Shown here piece by piece: positions 33,747 to 44,276 of a stretch of DNA of 64,000 bases. The stretch's first letter is position 1; each line of letters begins with the position of its first letter. The notes under the pieces were generated by a model. It did no database searches, was not told the origin of the DNA, and saw only the letters and a list, made by a program, of their open reading frames with translations. The DNA comes from Cytobacillus luteolus (lineage in GTDB: Bacteria > Bacillota > Bacilli > Bacillales > Bacillaceae_L): the NCBI RefSeq assembly GCF_017873715.1, contig NZ_JAGGKM010000002.1, positions 434,001-498,000 of the forward strand, written 5' to 3'. The position numbers and the translations under genes are program-made.

Positions 33747-35617
33747 TATGCCTTAACCCCCTTATCATTATCATCCTTCAATAATTCTTCTTTATGAATA
33801 TGATATCCGTGATCATCAATTACTGAACGTAATAACATTGAACCAAATGTAATGATAGCACCTAGGAATAATACAGGGTAAGCCCAAGGCTCTTCTGTGC
33901 GGTACATGATTCCAAATGCGCCAATAAATAATCCTAATGAAATGGTGAACGGTAAGATTGATGCATTTGGCATATGAATATCACCGATTGGTTCAGCAGG
34001 AGTCATTTCTTTTTTACCTGCCATTTTCTCAACCCATAGTGCATCTAATCCACGCACTAATGGAAGTTGTTTAAAGTTGTACTCAGGAGTAGGAACCGGA
34101 AGAGCCCACTCTAAAGTACGACCGTCTCCCCAAGGATCTTTACTTGCTTTTGGTCCGTTAATTGATGTCTTAATAATGTTATAAAGTAATACTAATGTTG
34201 AAACAGCCATGAAGATTGCACCAATTGAACTGATTAAGTTACCAGTATCTAAACCTTTTCCTGGTAGGAAAGTAAAGATACGACGTTGCATCCCCATTAA
34301 TCCTAAGAAATGTTGGATAAAGAATGTTAAGTGGAAACCGATTAAGAATAACCAGAAAGTAATTTTTCCTAAAGTTTCGTTTAGCATTCTACCAAACATT
34401 AATGGCCACCAATAATGAACTCCACCTAGTAAACCAAATACTACCCCACCAACAATTACGTAGTGGAAGTGAGCTACAACAAAGTAAGTATCATGGTATT
34501 GATAGTCTGCCGTTGCAGCAGCAAGCATTACACCTGTTACCCCACCCATTACAAACGAAGGGATAAAAGCAACTGCATAGTACATTGGTGTAGTGAACTT
34601 GATTTGTCCGCCCCACATCGTAAATAGCCAGTTAAATATCTTAATACCAGTTGGTACCCCGATAGCCATCGTTGCTACAGCAAAAATTGCATTAGCAATT
34701 GGTCCTAAACCAGTTGTAAACATATGGTGAGCCCATACCATGAATCCTAAGAAACCGATTAGTACTGTAGCGAATACCATGGATGAATAACCGAATAAAC
34801 GTTTTCTTGAGAATGTAGAGAATATTTCAGAGAAAACACCGAATGCCGGCAAGATCAAGATGTAAACTTCAGGATGTCCGAAAATCCAGAATAAGTGCTC
34901 CCAGATAATGGTGTTTCCACCCATTGTAGGATCAAAGAATCCAGTTCCGAATAGACGATCAAACATTAATAATGCTAAACCTACAGTTAATGGAGGGAAA
35001 GCAAATAATATTAAAGCAGAAGCTACAAACGTAGACCATGTAAATAAAGGCATACGCATATAAGTCATACCAGGTGCACGCATATTAATGATTGTTACTA
35101 GGAAGTTAATACCCCCAATTAACGTACCAATACCTGAGATTTGTAGACCAAGTGCATAAAAATCAATACCGTGTGTAGGTGATGCTAAAGATAATGACGC
35201 ATATGAAGTCCACCCTGCATCAGGTGCTCCACCTAAGAACCAGCTTAAGTTTAAGAAAACTCCACCAAAGAAAAACAACCAAAACCCTAATGCGTTAACA
35301 AAAGGAAAGGCTACGTCACGTGCACCAATTTGTAGTGGAACAACGGCATTCATCAATGCAAACAATAACGGCATTGCCGCAAGGAAAATCATCGTTGTAC
35401 CATGCATTGTTAATATTTCATTATACAGTCCTGCACTGACAAAATTACTATCAGGTACAGCTAACTGAATACGGATAATAAGTGCTTCTAATCCCCCAAC
35501 AAGGAAGAAGAATCCACCAGCAATTAGATAAAGGATAGCGATTTTTTTATGATCAACAGTTGTTAAATAATCCCAAACCGTTGCGCCGAATCCTTTTTTC
35601 TGAGTTAACGTACTCAC
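33746..35617 (-). CDS. ctaD: Cytochrome caa3 oxidase subunit I
   Basis: The catalytic subunit that reduces O2 at the heme a3-CuB centre. The 623 residues cover twelve core helices plus C-terminal extra helices typical of Bacillus caa3. Ligand motifs are in place: EILTMHGTTMIF (low-spin heme His), HPEVYILILPAFG (CuB His and cross-linked Tyr), HHMFTTGL, and HDTYFVVAHFHYV (heme a3 and heme a His). It follows ctaC by 35 nt and overlaps ctaE by one base. Confidence 0.97.
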   Translation of the reverse strand: MSTLTQKKGFGATVWDYLTTVDHKKIAILYLIAGGFFFLVGGLEALIIRIQLAVPDSNFVSAGLYNEILTMHGTTMIFLAAMPLLFALMNAVVPLQIGARDVAFPFVNALGFWLFFFGGVFLNLSWFLGGAPDAGWTSYASLSLASPTHGIDFYALGLQISGIGTLIGGINFLVTIINMRAPGMTYMRMPLFTWSTFVASALILFAFPPLTVGLALLMFDRLFGTGFFDPTMGGNTIIWEHLFWIFGHPEVYILILPAFGVFSEIFSTFSRKRLFGYSSMVFATVLIGFLGFMVWAHHMFTTGLGPIANAIFAVATMAIGVPTGIKIFNWLFTMWGGQIKFTTPMYYAVAFIPSFVMGGVTGVMLAAATADYQYHDTYFVVAHFHYVIVGGVVFGLLGGVHYWWPLMFGRMLNETLGKITFWLFLIGFHLTFFIQHFLGLMGMQRRIFTFLPGKGLDTGNLISSIGAIFMAVSTLVLLYNIIKTSINGPKASKDPWGDGRTLEWALPVPTPEYNFKQLPLVRGLDALWVEKMAGKKEMTPAEPIGDIHMPNASILPFTISLGLFIGAFGIMYRTEEPWAYPVLFLGAIITFGSMLLRSVIDDHGYHIHKEELLKDDNDKGVKA

Positions 35618-35652
35618 AGTGTGACCTCCTTTTTATCGTAATGGAATATCCA

Positions 35653-36705
35653 TTAATCTTGTACCTTAAGACCCATTAAGTATTCTGAAAGAGCATCTAA
35701 CTCTTCCTCAGAAAGTTCAGGGTAAGTGTTTGTCATTTTGTTACCTGGTTTAACAGATTCAGGATCTCTTAACCATTTTTTTAAGTTATCTTCATTGTAA
35801 TCTAAGATACCAGCAATTTTCACACGTTCACCGAAATTAGCTAAGCTAGGTGCAGTTGCTCTCTTTTCAGAGGCATTAATTGCGTGACATGCAATACAGC
35901 TCTTATCATTAAAAATTTGTTCACCAGCACTAGCTAATTCTGATTGTGGTTCGTGAGTAGCTGCTTTCATATCCTCAATCCACTTATCGAATTCTGCTCT
36001 AGGCAATGGTTTAACTTTAAAATCCATGAAAGCATGTGAAGGACCACATAGCTCAGCACAGATACCATAAAAAATTTCTTGAGCTCTCTCTTGGTCAAAC
36101 TCTAACCAAAACTGGTTTGTGTTATCAGTGTTTGTATCCATTTTTCCACCAACAGATGGAATCCAGAAAGAGTGTTTTACATCAGAAGCTTTTAAATTGA
36201 AGTAAACTCTCTCATCAGTAGGAACAACTAATTCTTGACCAGTAACTACTCCTAAATCTGGATATTCAAACTCCCACCAATAAAGGTTTGCAGTAACATT
36301 AACTACAAGAGCATCCTCATCACGTGTTTCCTCTAACATAGGAGAAACATCCGCAAGTTTAAAAGTAGAAGCAACTGTAGGAACAGCTAAAATAATTAAA
36401 AGGATAATTGGGATAACAGTCCAAATTACTTCTAGCTTGTGACTTCCTTCTACTTGCTTAGGGATAATATTTTCATCCCCTGGACGTCTACGGAAACGTA
36501 TTACAACATAAATGAATATAACTGTTACTACTAAAATAACAATTACCATAATTAAGGTACTCAAAATCATTAATGAGTACTGATCATCCGCCACTTCACC
36601 AGCTGGTTGAAGTGTGGACAAAAATGGTTTACCACAACCTGCTAACAGTAGCGCCATTAAACCAAATAATAAAAATGTGCGCACCTTTGGTAGCCATCTT
36701 TTCAT
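35653..36705 (-). CDS. ctaC: Cytochrome caa3 oxidase subunit II with fused cytochrome c
   Basis: Subunit II, 350 residues. The signal has a lipobox LLAGC (Cys24), two membrane helices follow (about 40-70 and 93-112), then the CuA domain with ligands His178, Cys216, Cys220, His224 and Met227 (CAELCGPSHAFM), and a C-terminal cytochrome c domain with CIACH at 270-274 and a Met ligand in GNKMTNTYP. The fused heme c makes this a caa3 rather than aa3-type oxidase. The leader contains a long inverted repeat described separately. Confidence 0.97.
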   Translation of the reverse strand: MKRWLPKVRTFLLFGLMALLLAGCGKPFLSTLQPAGEVADDQYSLMILSTLIMVIVILVVTVIFIYVVIRFRRRPGDENIIPKQVEGSHKLEVIWTVIPIILLIILAVPTVASTFKLADVSPMLEETRDEDALVVNVTANLYWWEFEYPDLGVVTGQELVVPTDERVYFNLKASDVKHSFWIPSVGGKMDTNTDNTNQFWLEFDQERAQEIFYGICAELCGPSHAFMDFKVKPLPRAEFDKWIEDMKAATHEPQSELASAGEQIFNDKSCIACHAINASEKRATAPSLANFGERVKIAGILDYNEDNLKKWLRDPESVKPGNKMTNTYPELSEEELDALSEYLMGLKVQD

Positions 36706-36808
36706 AGCTTAATCAAACCCCTCTTTCAAAGTTAGTAATAAATAATTCCTATTGAGTAAGTATTACTTTCAAATTAATAAAAGTAGACTTTTACTAATAG
36801 AAAGTACG

Positions 36809-36851
36809 ATCTAGTTGTGTCCATAAGGTTAGCTTACGAACACAACTAGAT
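36809..36851. repeat. Inverted repeat between ctaB and ctaC
   Basis: A perfect 12-bp inverted repeat, ATCTAGTTGTGT and ACACAACTAGAT, encloses a 19-nt loop. There is no T run on either side, so it is not a normal terminator; an mRNA-processing or stability element between ctaB and ctaC is possible. Confidence 0.7.
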
Positions 36852-36919
36852 AAAATTCCTTCTATATATAATTTCTGTTGAGAAAGAATTACCTAAAGTA
36901 ATTGTGTAGTACTAATAAA

Positions 36920-37849
36920 CTAAATAGTTACGATAACCATTGCTACAAACAGAATGGTCAAATAGTTAAGTGAGTATACAAACATGAACTTAGCCCACTT
37001 AATGTCATCCTTCATTTTAAAACCATATAGACCAATTATTAGCCACCCTAAGTTTAGAAGAGTAGCAAGAATCATAAATGGTATTCCAAGTGAAAAGAGA
37101 TAAAAAGGAAGAGGTAGCAAACATGCAACCCAAATCACTATTTGTCTCTTAGTTACTGCAAATCCATGTACAACAGGTAGCATAGGAACACCTGCAGCAC
37201 GATATTCTTCTACACGCTTCATAGCTAAGGCTAGAAAGTGTGGTGGCTGCCATATAAACAGAATTAAAAAGAGAATCCAAGCAACCATATGAAGATTAGG
37301 ATCAACCGCAGCCCAGCCAATTAGTGGAGGTACTGCTCCTGATATACTGCCTATTACTGTATTAATTGTATATCTTCTTTTTGACCAGATTGTATATAGA
37401 TAGACATAAGCTACAACCCCAATGATTCCAATCACTGCTGCTGTAACAGTCGTTAACAACAAGAAAATAGTACCAATGATTGTGAGTACAATTCCCATTA
37501 CTAGTACACGTTTTGGGTCGACTGTACCCGTAACGGTTGGACGTGATTTTGTTCTTTCCATATAAGGATCAATATCTCGGTCTATATAGTTATTTAAACT
37601 ACAGGAACCCGCGATAACCAATGAAGAACCAATTAATGTAAAAAGGACAATGTCTAAATTATCTAGAAAAGCCATCCCTGAAAAATGAAGGGCTAACCAA
37701 AGGCCAGTAAAGGTAGTAATCGCATTAGAATTAACAATACCAATCTTGATTAATGCTAGAAAATCCTTGTAAGCGGACCTCTTGTTTATATAATGAGAGC
37801 TCGTTTGGTCTTGCAGTTCATTGTCATCAACTGCTCTCGTGTTGCTCAT
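36920..37849 (-). CDS. ctaB: Protoheme IX farnesyltransferase (heme O synthase)
   Basis: CtaB adds a farnesyl group to heme B to make heme O, the substrate for CtaA. The 309-residue UbiA-family protein has about nine membrane helices. The prenyl-diphosphate-binding motif [19 protein letters not shown] is present, with the second family loop around [14 protein letters not shown]. The ATG at 37849 follows AAAGGAGG. It is divergent from ctaA across a 714-bp gap, as in B. subtilis, where the gap is shorter. Confidence 0.96.
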   Translation of the reverse strand: MSNTRAVDDNELQDQTSSHYINKRSAYKDFLALIKIGIVNSNAITTFTGLWLALHFSGMAFLDNLDIVLFTLIGSSLVIAGSCSLNNYIDRDIDPYMERTKSRPTVTGTVDPKRVLVMGIVLTIIGTIFLLLTTVTAAVIGIIGVVAYVYLYTIWSKRRYTINTVIGSISGAVPPLIGWAAVDPNLHMVAWILFLILFIWQPPHFLALAMKRVEEYRAAGVPMLPVVHGFAVTKRQIVIWVACLLPLPFYLFSLGIPFMILATLLNLGWLIIGLYGFKMKDDIKWAKFMFVYSLNYLTILFVAMVIVTI

Positions 37850-38563
37850 ATTTATTCCTCCTTTATCTACGGGCATAGTCTAGCTTCACATATCGTAATT
37901 CCGAATGTGAAGTACTATACCAATTAGGTCAATAAGATAAATTTATTCACCACTGATAACTATATTATAGAATGAAACAAATTTATATAAAAAAGGAATA
38001 ATCTAAACCATTTTTCTACAACATTTTTATCATACCATATTGAGGACATTTTTTATATTATATTAATAAATTCCTCTTCTGTATATTAAATCACATTTTC
38101 AATATTTTTTGTGAACACTTTATGAATAATTTTTGTCTAAATTGTGACCCAAGATTTATTCTTATTATATGCGATTTAATCTATTAATAAAATATATTTT
38201 TTACAGTTTAGACAAGATTCAATTAAACACTATTAACATGGTGAAAATGCTGGAAACACTAGCTAGGATAACACTTTTCCCCTAGTTTATTTAGTAATAA
38301 CCCAAAATCTACTCTTCTATTTCTAGCAAATTAAAAATGATAAATCAACTACTTTTAAACAATTACAATATATTTTTTTACTATAATTATAGTGTATGAT
38401 TATATGACTTCTTGCAATATCGACAGTTGTAAAATTTTATCTTTGATTAACCATCGAAAATTGTATATTATTGTAGAGATGGAATTTTGATAAAACTATT
38501 ACTAATTATTCATTGCATAGACGATCATGAAACGATGTATTAGTAATTTGGAAGGTGAATATA
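37850..38563. other. 714-bp AT-rich gap between ctaB and ctaA with regulatory signals
   Basis: No gene is supported here. Contents: an 8-bp inverted repeat CTTCACAT/ATGTGAAG at 37884-37912 in the ctaB leader; TTTTTTGTGAAC at 38105-38116 and TTTTTGTCTAAATTGTGAC near 38130-38148, which resemble ResD-type sites loosely; a perfect 14-bp palindrome ACTATAATTATAGT at 38380-38393; and a ctaA promoter at 38443-38471. Base composition is strongly AT-rich. Confidence 0.5.
38443..38471 (+). promoter_or_regulatory. Probable sigma-A promoter for ctaA
   Basis: TTGATT (38443-38448) and TATTAT (38466-38471) are separated by 17 bp; the leader to ctaA would be about 85 nt. Confidence 0.5.
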
Positions 38564-39511
38564 TTGCATCGAATGCTGAAATGGTTCGCGGTATTAACTA
38601 CACTTGGAATGTTGTTCGTTCTTATTGGTGGGGCATTAGTAACGAAAACTGAGTCTGGAGAAGGTTGCGGAGATTCCTGGCCTTTGTGTCATGGAGAATT
38701 TGTCCCGAGTAATATTACTCCTGAATTAATAATTGAATTAAGCCACCGTCTTGTTTCTGGGTCAGTTGGGATTATGGTATTAATCCTGTCGATTTGGACA
38801 TGGAAAGCAATAGGGCATATTCGAGAAACCAAATTTCTAGCTCTTATATCCTTTTTCTTCTTAGTATTACAGGCACTAATTGGTGCTGCAGCTGTAATGT
38901 GGGGGCAGTCTGACGCTGTATTAGCCTTACATTTTGGAATTTCCTTAATATCATTCGCTTCAGTTTTACTATTAACCCTATTAATATTTGAAGTTGATAA
39001 GAAATTTAATGCCGAGTCACTGATTATTAATGCAAAAATGAAATTCCATATTGTGGGTATTATTTTATATAGCTATGTAGTTGTATATTCTGGTGCTTAT
39101 GTTCGACACAAAGGGGCGAGCTTAGCATGTCCCGATTGGCCAGTATGTAATTACAACCAACTTGGATTTCCGACTCAAACCCATGAATGGATTCAAATGG
39201 GTCATCGTTTTGCAGCAGGATTAATCTTTGTTTGGATATTTATTGCAATGCTCCGCGCTATTAAATTTCATAAACATCAAAGTGTTATTTACTGGGGCTG
39301 GATAATTGCATTTACACTTGTTAGTCTACAGGTACTTTCTGGTGCAATAGTAGTGTTAACTAGACTTAACCTTTTTGTAGCATTAGCACACGCTTTGATT
39401 ATTGCATGTTTATTCGGGGTATTAAGTTATCTACTCTTGTTAACATCAAGAAGTAATAAGAATGAATTATCTCTTAAAAACTCAAAAACAGATAAATTTA
39501 ATATTAGTTAA
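38564..39511 (+). CDS. ctaA: Heme A synthase CtaA
   Basis: CtaA oxidises the C8 methyl of heme O to a formyl group, giving heme A for the caa3 oxidase. The 315 residues form eight membrane helices in two four-helix halves. Each half has a conserved Cys-pair loop, [13 protein letters not shown] and [10 protein letters not shown], and heme-ligand His residues occur in ELSHRLVSG and [11 protein letters not shown] 38564 is eight bases after AAGG and is preferred to an in-frame GTG at 38555 inside that site. Confidence 0.95.
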   Translation: MHRMLKWFAVLTTLGMLFVLIGGALVTKTESGEGCGDSWPLCHGEFVPSNITPELIIELSHRLVSGSVGIMVLILSIWTWKAIGHIRETKFLALISFFFLVLQALIGAAAVMWGQSDAVLALHFGISLISFASVLLLTLLIFEVDKKFNAESLIINAKMKFHIVGIILYSYVVVYSGAYVRHKGASLACPDWPVCNYNQLGFPTQTHEWIQMGHRFAAGLIFVWIFIAMLRAIKFHKHQSVIYWGWIIAFTLVSLQVLSGAIVVLTRLNLFVALAHALIIACLFGVLSYLLLLTSRSNKNELSLKNSKTDKFNIS

Positions 39512-39515
39512 CACG

Positions 39516-39552
39516 AAAAAACCAGAGGTGCTGTTTGAGCCTCTGGTTTTTA
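39516..39552. terminator. Bidirectional terminator between ctaA and pycA
   Basis: AAAACCAGAGG and CCTCTGGTTTT form a strong stem with A and T runs on both sides, serving two convergent genes. Confidence 0.88.
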
Positions 39553-39558
39553 AAATTT

Positions 39559-42500
39559 TTATTTAGTTACTTCTATCAATAAATCCCCTGTTTTAATAGA
39601 TTCTCCATTTGAAACATAAATCTCTTTAACAATTCCTGCAAATGGTGCCTGTACAGTTGTTTCCATTTTCATTGCTTCTGTAATCATTAGGTGATCACCT
39701 TTATTTACCTTTTCACCTTTATTTACTAACACTTTTATAACTGTTCCCGGCATTGACGCACCGATGTGTTCAGGATTATCTCTATTTGCCTTTTGTTTCG
39801 CTACAACAGTTGCTTTAATATTTTCATCCTTTATAAGAACTTCCCTCGGCTGACCATTTAGCTCGAAATACACAATTCTCATTCCGTCTGCGTGTGGCTC
39901 TCCTATAGAGACTAACTTAACAATAAGAGTTTTTCCTTTTTCAATTTCAACCTCAATCTCTTCCCCTAATCTCATTCCATATAAAAAGGTTGGAGTATCA
40001 AGCACTGAGATATCCCCGTACAAGTCAAAAGTTTTATGGTAGTCCATAAATACCTTAGGATATAAAGCATGTGATATTATCTCAAAACTTGTCACTTGTC
40101 TGCCAAGAGTATGGAAAAGATGTTCTTTTTGCTTAGTAAAATCCACTGGTTCTAAGAGTTCTCCCGGGCGAACTGTTATAGGCTCTTTCCCCTTTAGGAT
40201 GATGCGTTGTAATTCTTTTGGGAAGCCACCGTGAGGCTGACCTAAATATCCTTCAAATAACTCAACTACGGAGTCAGGATAATCTAATGTCTCTCCTCTG
40301 TTGTATATATCGTCTTCACTCAGATGGTTTTGAACCATGTATAATGCCATATCCCCTACAACCTTTGAAGATGGAGTTACCTTTACAATGTCCCCGAACA
40401 TATCATTTACACGTCGGTACATTTCTTTAACCTCATCCCAACGATCACTAAGTCCAACAGCTTTAGCCTGTTGTTGTAAATTGCTATATTGGCCACCAGG
40501 CATTTCATGCATGTAGACCTCAGTATGAGGAGAATTCATGCCACTCTCGAAGTCAATATAATACTTTCTCACATCTTCCCAATAGTGAGAAAGCTGTTCT
40601 AACGCTTTAATATTAACGTCTGGCTTACGCTTTGTACCTTCTAAAGCATAATAAAGTGTATTCATACTAGGCTGTGAAGTAAGTCCAGCCATTGAGCTTA
40701 TAGCTACATCTACAATATCTACCCCTGCTTCAATTGCCCTTGCATAAGTCATAATACCGTTTCCACTCGTATCATGAGTATGAAGGTGGATAGGAATATT
40801 TACCGTTTCCTTTAGAGCTGAAATAAGCGTATAAGATGATTCAGGCTTTAATAGACCGGCCATATCCTTGATTCCTAATATGTGAGCTCCTGAGTTTTCT
40901 AATTCCTTTGCAAGGTCTTTATAGTATTTTAGATCATATTTGGTTCTAGATGAGTCACTGATATCGCCAGTATAGCATATCGTTGCCTCTGCGATTTTCC
41001 CGCTATCTCGAACCGCCTCGATTGCAGGCATCATTCCTTTAATCCAGTTTAAACTATCAAAAATTCTAAAGACATCGATACCCCCAGCAGCAGAGTTGTC
41101 GACAAACTCCTTAATTACATTATCAGGGTAATTTTTATAACCAACTGCATTTGAAGCTCTTAGTAGCATTTGGAATAAGACATTTGGTGCTTGTTCACGC
41201 AAATTTAGTAATCTATCCCAAGGGTCTTCTTTTAAAAAGCGGTAAGCTACATCAAATGTCGCTCCCCCCCACATTTCTAAAGAAAAAAGTTCAGGTAGCA
41301 TTCTTGCCGTTGGCTCTGCAATTTTTGCTAGGTCATTCGTTCTAATACGTGTTGCTAATAAAGATTGATGTGCATCACGGAAAGTTGTATCTGTTAACAG
41401 AACCTTGTTTTGATCCTTAACCCATGAAACTAGACCTTCTGCTCCATTTTGATCAAGGATTTGCTTTGTTCCACTAGGAATTGGTTCCGAATATTGGACG
41501 TTTGGTATTCTCGGTTTAGCAAAGACTGGCTTTTTTCTTTGCTCTACTCCCGGAAAGCCGTTAACAGTAACAGTTCCGATATAAGATAGCATTTTTGTCC
41601 CACGGTCTTTACTCTCTGGGAAAATAAAAAGTTCAGGTGATGAATCAATAAAAGAAGTATTGTACTCACCGTTCATAAACTTTTCGTGTTTTATAACATT
41701 CTCTAAGAATGGAATATTCGTTTTGATCCCTCTTATTCTGAACTCTTTCAAATTTCTGACCATTTTAGCTGCAGCTTGTTCAAACGTTAAGGCATGAGTG
41801 GAGAGCTTAACTAACAATGAATCGTAATATGGTGTAATCACCGCACCTTGGAAACCATTTCCTGCATCTAATCTTACACCAAACCCACCACCTGAACGAT
41901 AGACTGAAATCTTACCAGTATCAGGCATGAAGTTATTTAATGGGTCCTCTGTTGTCACCCTTGACTGAATGGCATACCCATGAGTTGTTATATCAGATTG
42001 AAGAGGAATACTAACTTCTTTACTGTGGAGAGCATGACCTTCAGCAATCTTAATTTGCGACTGTACAATGTCTACCCCAGTTATCATTTCTGTTATGGTA
42101 TGTTCAACTTGGATCCTTGGGTTAACTTCTATAAAATAAAATTCTTCTCCCGAGACTAAATATTCTACAGTACCTGCATTTATGTATTGCACATTATTCA
42201 TTAAAGAAACAGCTGATTCACATATTTTTTGACGTAGCTCTTCCGATAATGAAACACTTGGTGCAATTTCTACTACCTTCTGATGACGTCTCTGAACCGA
42301 GCAATCTCTTTCATACAGATGAATAATATTCCCATCAGCATCTCCCAAGATCTGTACTTCAATGTGCTTTGGGTTCTCTATTAATTTTTCAACATAAACT
42401 TCATCATTTCCAAAAGCAGCTTTCGCCTCTGATTTTGCTCGTTCATAGGATTCCTTAACGCTCGATTGACTACGAACAATTCTCATACCACGACCACCAC

Positions 42501-42999
42501 CGCCAAGTGATGCCTTGATAATAATTGGATAACCTACTTCCTCGCCAAACCTAACAACATCCTCTAACTTTGTTACAGGTCCATCACTTCCTGGTATAAC
42601 AGGAATATTGGCTAATTGTGCCTGTTTTCGTGCTTTTACCTTATCCCCAAACATATCAAGATGTGAGGATTTAGGGCCAATAAACGTAATCCCCTCTTCT
42701 TCACATCTCTTTGCAAAATTTATATTCTCTGACAAAAAGCCATAGCCAGGATGAATAGCATCGACCTTATTCTTTTTAGCAATTTCAATGATCCCTTCAA
42801 TATCTAGATAGGCATCAATTGGTTTTTTTCCCTCACCTATCAAATACGCTTCATCAGCTTTATATCGATGATAGGCACCGGCATCTTCCTTTGAATAAAT
42901 GGCAACTGTACGAATATTTAATTCCGTGCAAGCTCGAAAAACTCGTATTGCAATTTCTCCACGGTTAGCAACTAATACTTTCTGGATGCGATTTCCCAT
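39559..42999 (-). CDS. pycA: Pyruvate carboxylase
   Basis: PycA makes oxaloacetate from pyruvate, bicarbonate and ATP, refilling the TCA cycle. At 1146 residues it has the full single-chain architecture: biotin carboxylase (about 1-455, with HPGYGFLSEN and the glycine-rich SLGGGGRGMR), carboxyltransferase (about 530-810, with LLTDTTFRDAHQSLLATR and the metal site in HLHTHDTSGNG), the PC-tetramerisation and allosteric region, and a C-terminal biotinyl domain with TEAMKMETTV. It has a GAGGAGG site before the ATG. It is downstream of ftsW, as in B. subtilis, with 65 bp between. Confidence 0.97.
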   Translation of the reverse strand: MGNRIQKVLVANRGEIAIRVFRACTELNIRTVAIYSKEDAGAYHRYKADEAYLIGEGKKPIDAYLDIEGIIEIAKKNKVDAIHPGYGFLSENINFAKRCEEEGITFIGPKSSHLDMFGDKVKARKQAQLANIPVIPGSDGPVTKLEDVVRFGEEVGYPIIIKASLGGGGRGMRIVRSQSSVKESYERAKSEAKAAFGNDEVYVEKLIENPKHIEVQILGDADGNIIHLYERDCSVQRRHQKVVEIAPSVSLSEELRQKICESAVSLMNNVQYINAGTVEYLVSGEEFYFIEVNPRIQVEHTITEMITGVDIVQSQIKIAEGHALHSKEVSIPLQSDITTHGYAIQSRVTTEDPLNNFMPDTGKISVYRSGGGFGVRLDAGNGFQGAVITPYYDSLLVKLSTHALTFEQAAAKMVRNLKEFRIRGIKTNIPFLENVIKHEKFMNGEYNTSFIDSSPELFIFPESKDRGTKMLSYIGTVTVNGFPGVEQRKKPVFAKPRIPNVQYSEPIPSGTKQILDQNGAEGLVSWVKDQNKVLLTDTTFRDAHQSLLATRIRTNDLAKIAEPTARMLPELFSLEMWGGATFDVAYRFLKEDPWDRLLNLREQAPNVLFQMLLRASNAVGYKNYPDNVIKEFVDNSAAGGIDVFRIFDSLNWIKGMMPAIEAVRDSGKIAEATICYTGDISDSSRTKYDLKYYKDLAKELENSGAHILGIKDMAGLLKPESSYTLISALKETVNIPIHLHTHDTSGNGIMTYARAIEAGVDIVDVAISSMAGLTSQPSMNTLYYALEGTKRKPDVNIKALEQLSHYWEDVRKYYIDFESGMNSPHTEVYMHEMPGGQYSNLQQQAKAVGLSDRWDEVKEMYRRVNDMFGDIVKVTPSSKVVGDMALYMVQNHLSEDDIYNRGETLDYPDSVVELFEGYLGQPHGGFPKELQRIILKGKEPITVRPGELLEPVDFTKQKEHLFHTLGRQVTSFEIISHALYPKVFMDYHKTFDLYGDISVLDTPTFLYGMRLGEEIEVEIEKGKTLIVKLVSIGEPHADGMRIVYFELNGQPREVLIKDENIKATVVAKQKANRDNPEHIGASMPGTVIKVLVNKGEKVNKGDHLMITEAMKMETTVQAPFAGIVKEIYVSNGESIKTGDLLIEVTK

Positions 43000-43064
43000 T
43001 TTGTTCCTCCTCTAATTTTTCTATTAGTATATCATAATTAATAATAGTATAACACATTCACTCG

Positions 43065-44276
43065 TTAATAAGAATAACGATTGTTTTTGAACTTTGGTTC
43101 ATTTACATTTTGAGTGACAGTTTCCTTTTTATAGTTCTTCTCATAGTTTACGAACATTGATACGTTTAAAAGAATACCCATACAAAGCAATAGTAAGATC
43201 ATGGAGGACCCACCATAGCTAATAAACGGCAATGTTACACCTGTGATTGGAATTAATCCAGTTAAACCTCCAAGGTTAATAAAAGTTTGAATGGCTAACA
43301 TAGAAGAGATTCCGATGGCTAGTAAACTACCAAATGGATCTGTGCACTTCCTTGCAAGTAGCAATCCTTTAAAAATAATAAATGCCAATAAGAATATGAC
43401 GAACAGAACTCCAAATAAGCCCAACTCTTCTGCAATGACAGCCATTATAAAATCTGTATGGGCTTCAGGTAAATAACCAAACTTTTGAATACTTTGCCCC
43501 AGCCCTAAACCTGTTATTCCCCCCGAACCCATTGCAACATAGGAATTTATCAATTGGTAACCTGCATCTCCTTCATGAAGGAATGGGTCTAAATACCCCT
43601 GAAACCTAGAGATTCTCTCTGTAGTAAAGATAGACTCTCTTTTTAACAAGAGAAAGGGGAGGAACAAAGCTACACATGTAAGGCCGAAAAATAGTAGTTT
43701 AATTATATTTCTTATACCCATTCCTGAGCAAAGAATAATTGTACCAGCAATTAAACTAATAATAAATGCTGTACCTATATCAGGCTGAACCATCACGAAA
43801 AAGCAAATACCTACTGTGAATAAAATCGGAGGGAGCACCGCTCTATTTAAGTCATTAATGTATGACTGTTTTTTAGCATATACTGCTGCTAGATAGATGA
43901 TTACACTAAGCTTTGTAAATTCAGAAGGCTGTATTCCCCTTGTCCCAAGCATTAACCAACTTTGGGCATTATTTGCTGTTGCTCCAAATACAGCAACTAA
44001 CAATAGCATTCCTATAGAACCAAAGACGATTAAAGATAAGAGTTTTGAACTGGCATAGGCCTTATATGGAAAAATCATTGCTGCTAGAAGGCCTATAAAT
44101 CCAACCATCATGGATAATTTTTGTCTGTCGTAGAAAAACTCAGGATTATTAATCTTAGGATGAGAGGCAGCAAATACCATGCTCGAACTATACACCATAA
44201 CTAACCCAAAAAAGCAAAGCATACAAATAGCTATCAGTAAGGTATAATCATAAGATTTTATAATTTTTTTAAACAT
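43065..44276 (-). CDS. ftsW: Division septal SEDS protein FtsW
   Basis: FtsW is the septal peptidoglycan polymerase of the SEDS family, partner of PBP 2B. The 403 residues contain ten membrane helices; family motifs include NNAQSWLMLGTRGIQPSEF in the large outer loop, FVMVQPDIGTAFIISL, and ELGLFGVLF, ending with TGVTLPFISYGGSSM. The ATG at 44276 gives the usual N-terminus; the TTG seven codons upstream has no ribosome binding site. It lies between ylaN and pycA as in B. subtilis. Confidence 0.95.
   Translation of the reverse strand: MFKKIIKSYDYTLLIAICMLCFFGLVMVYSSSMVFAASHPKINNPEFFYDRQKLSMMVGFIGLLAAMIFPYKAYASSKLLSLIVFGSIGMLLLVAVFGATANNAQSWLMLGTRGIQPSEFTKLSVIIYLAAVYAKKQSYINDLNRAVLPPILFTVGICFFVMVQPDIGTAFIISLIAGTIILCSGMGIRNIIKLLFFGLTCVALFLPFLLLKRESIFTTERISRFQGYLDPFLHEGDAGYQLINSYVAMGSGGITGLGLGQSIQKFGYLPEAHTDFIMAVIAEELGLFGVLFVIFLLAFIIFKGLLLARKCTDPFGSLLAIGISSMLAIQTFINLGGLTGLIPITGVTLPFISYGGSSMILLLLCMGILLNVSMFVNYEKNYKKETVTQNVNEPKFKNNRYSY

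Noticed and set aside
36809-36851. Inverted repeat considered as the ctaB terminator
   Set aside because: The loop is 19 nt and there is no T run on either strand, so it does not fit a rho-independent terminator.
42999-43064. Riboswitch or T-box considered upstream of pycA
   Set aside because: Only 65 bp separate it from ftsW, and no conserved riboswitch or antiterminator sequence is visible.
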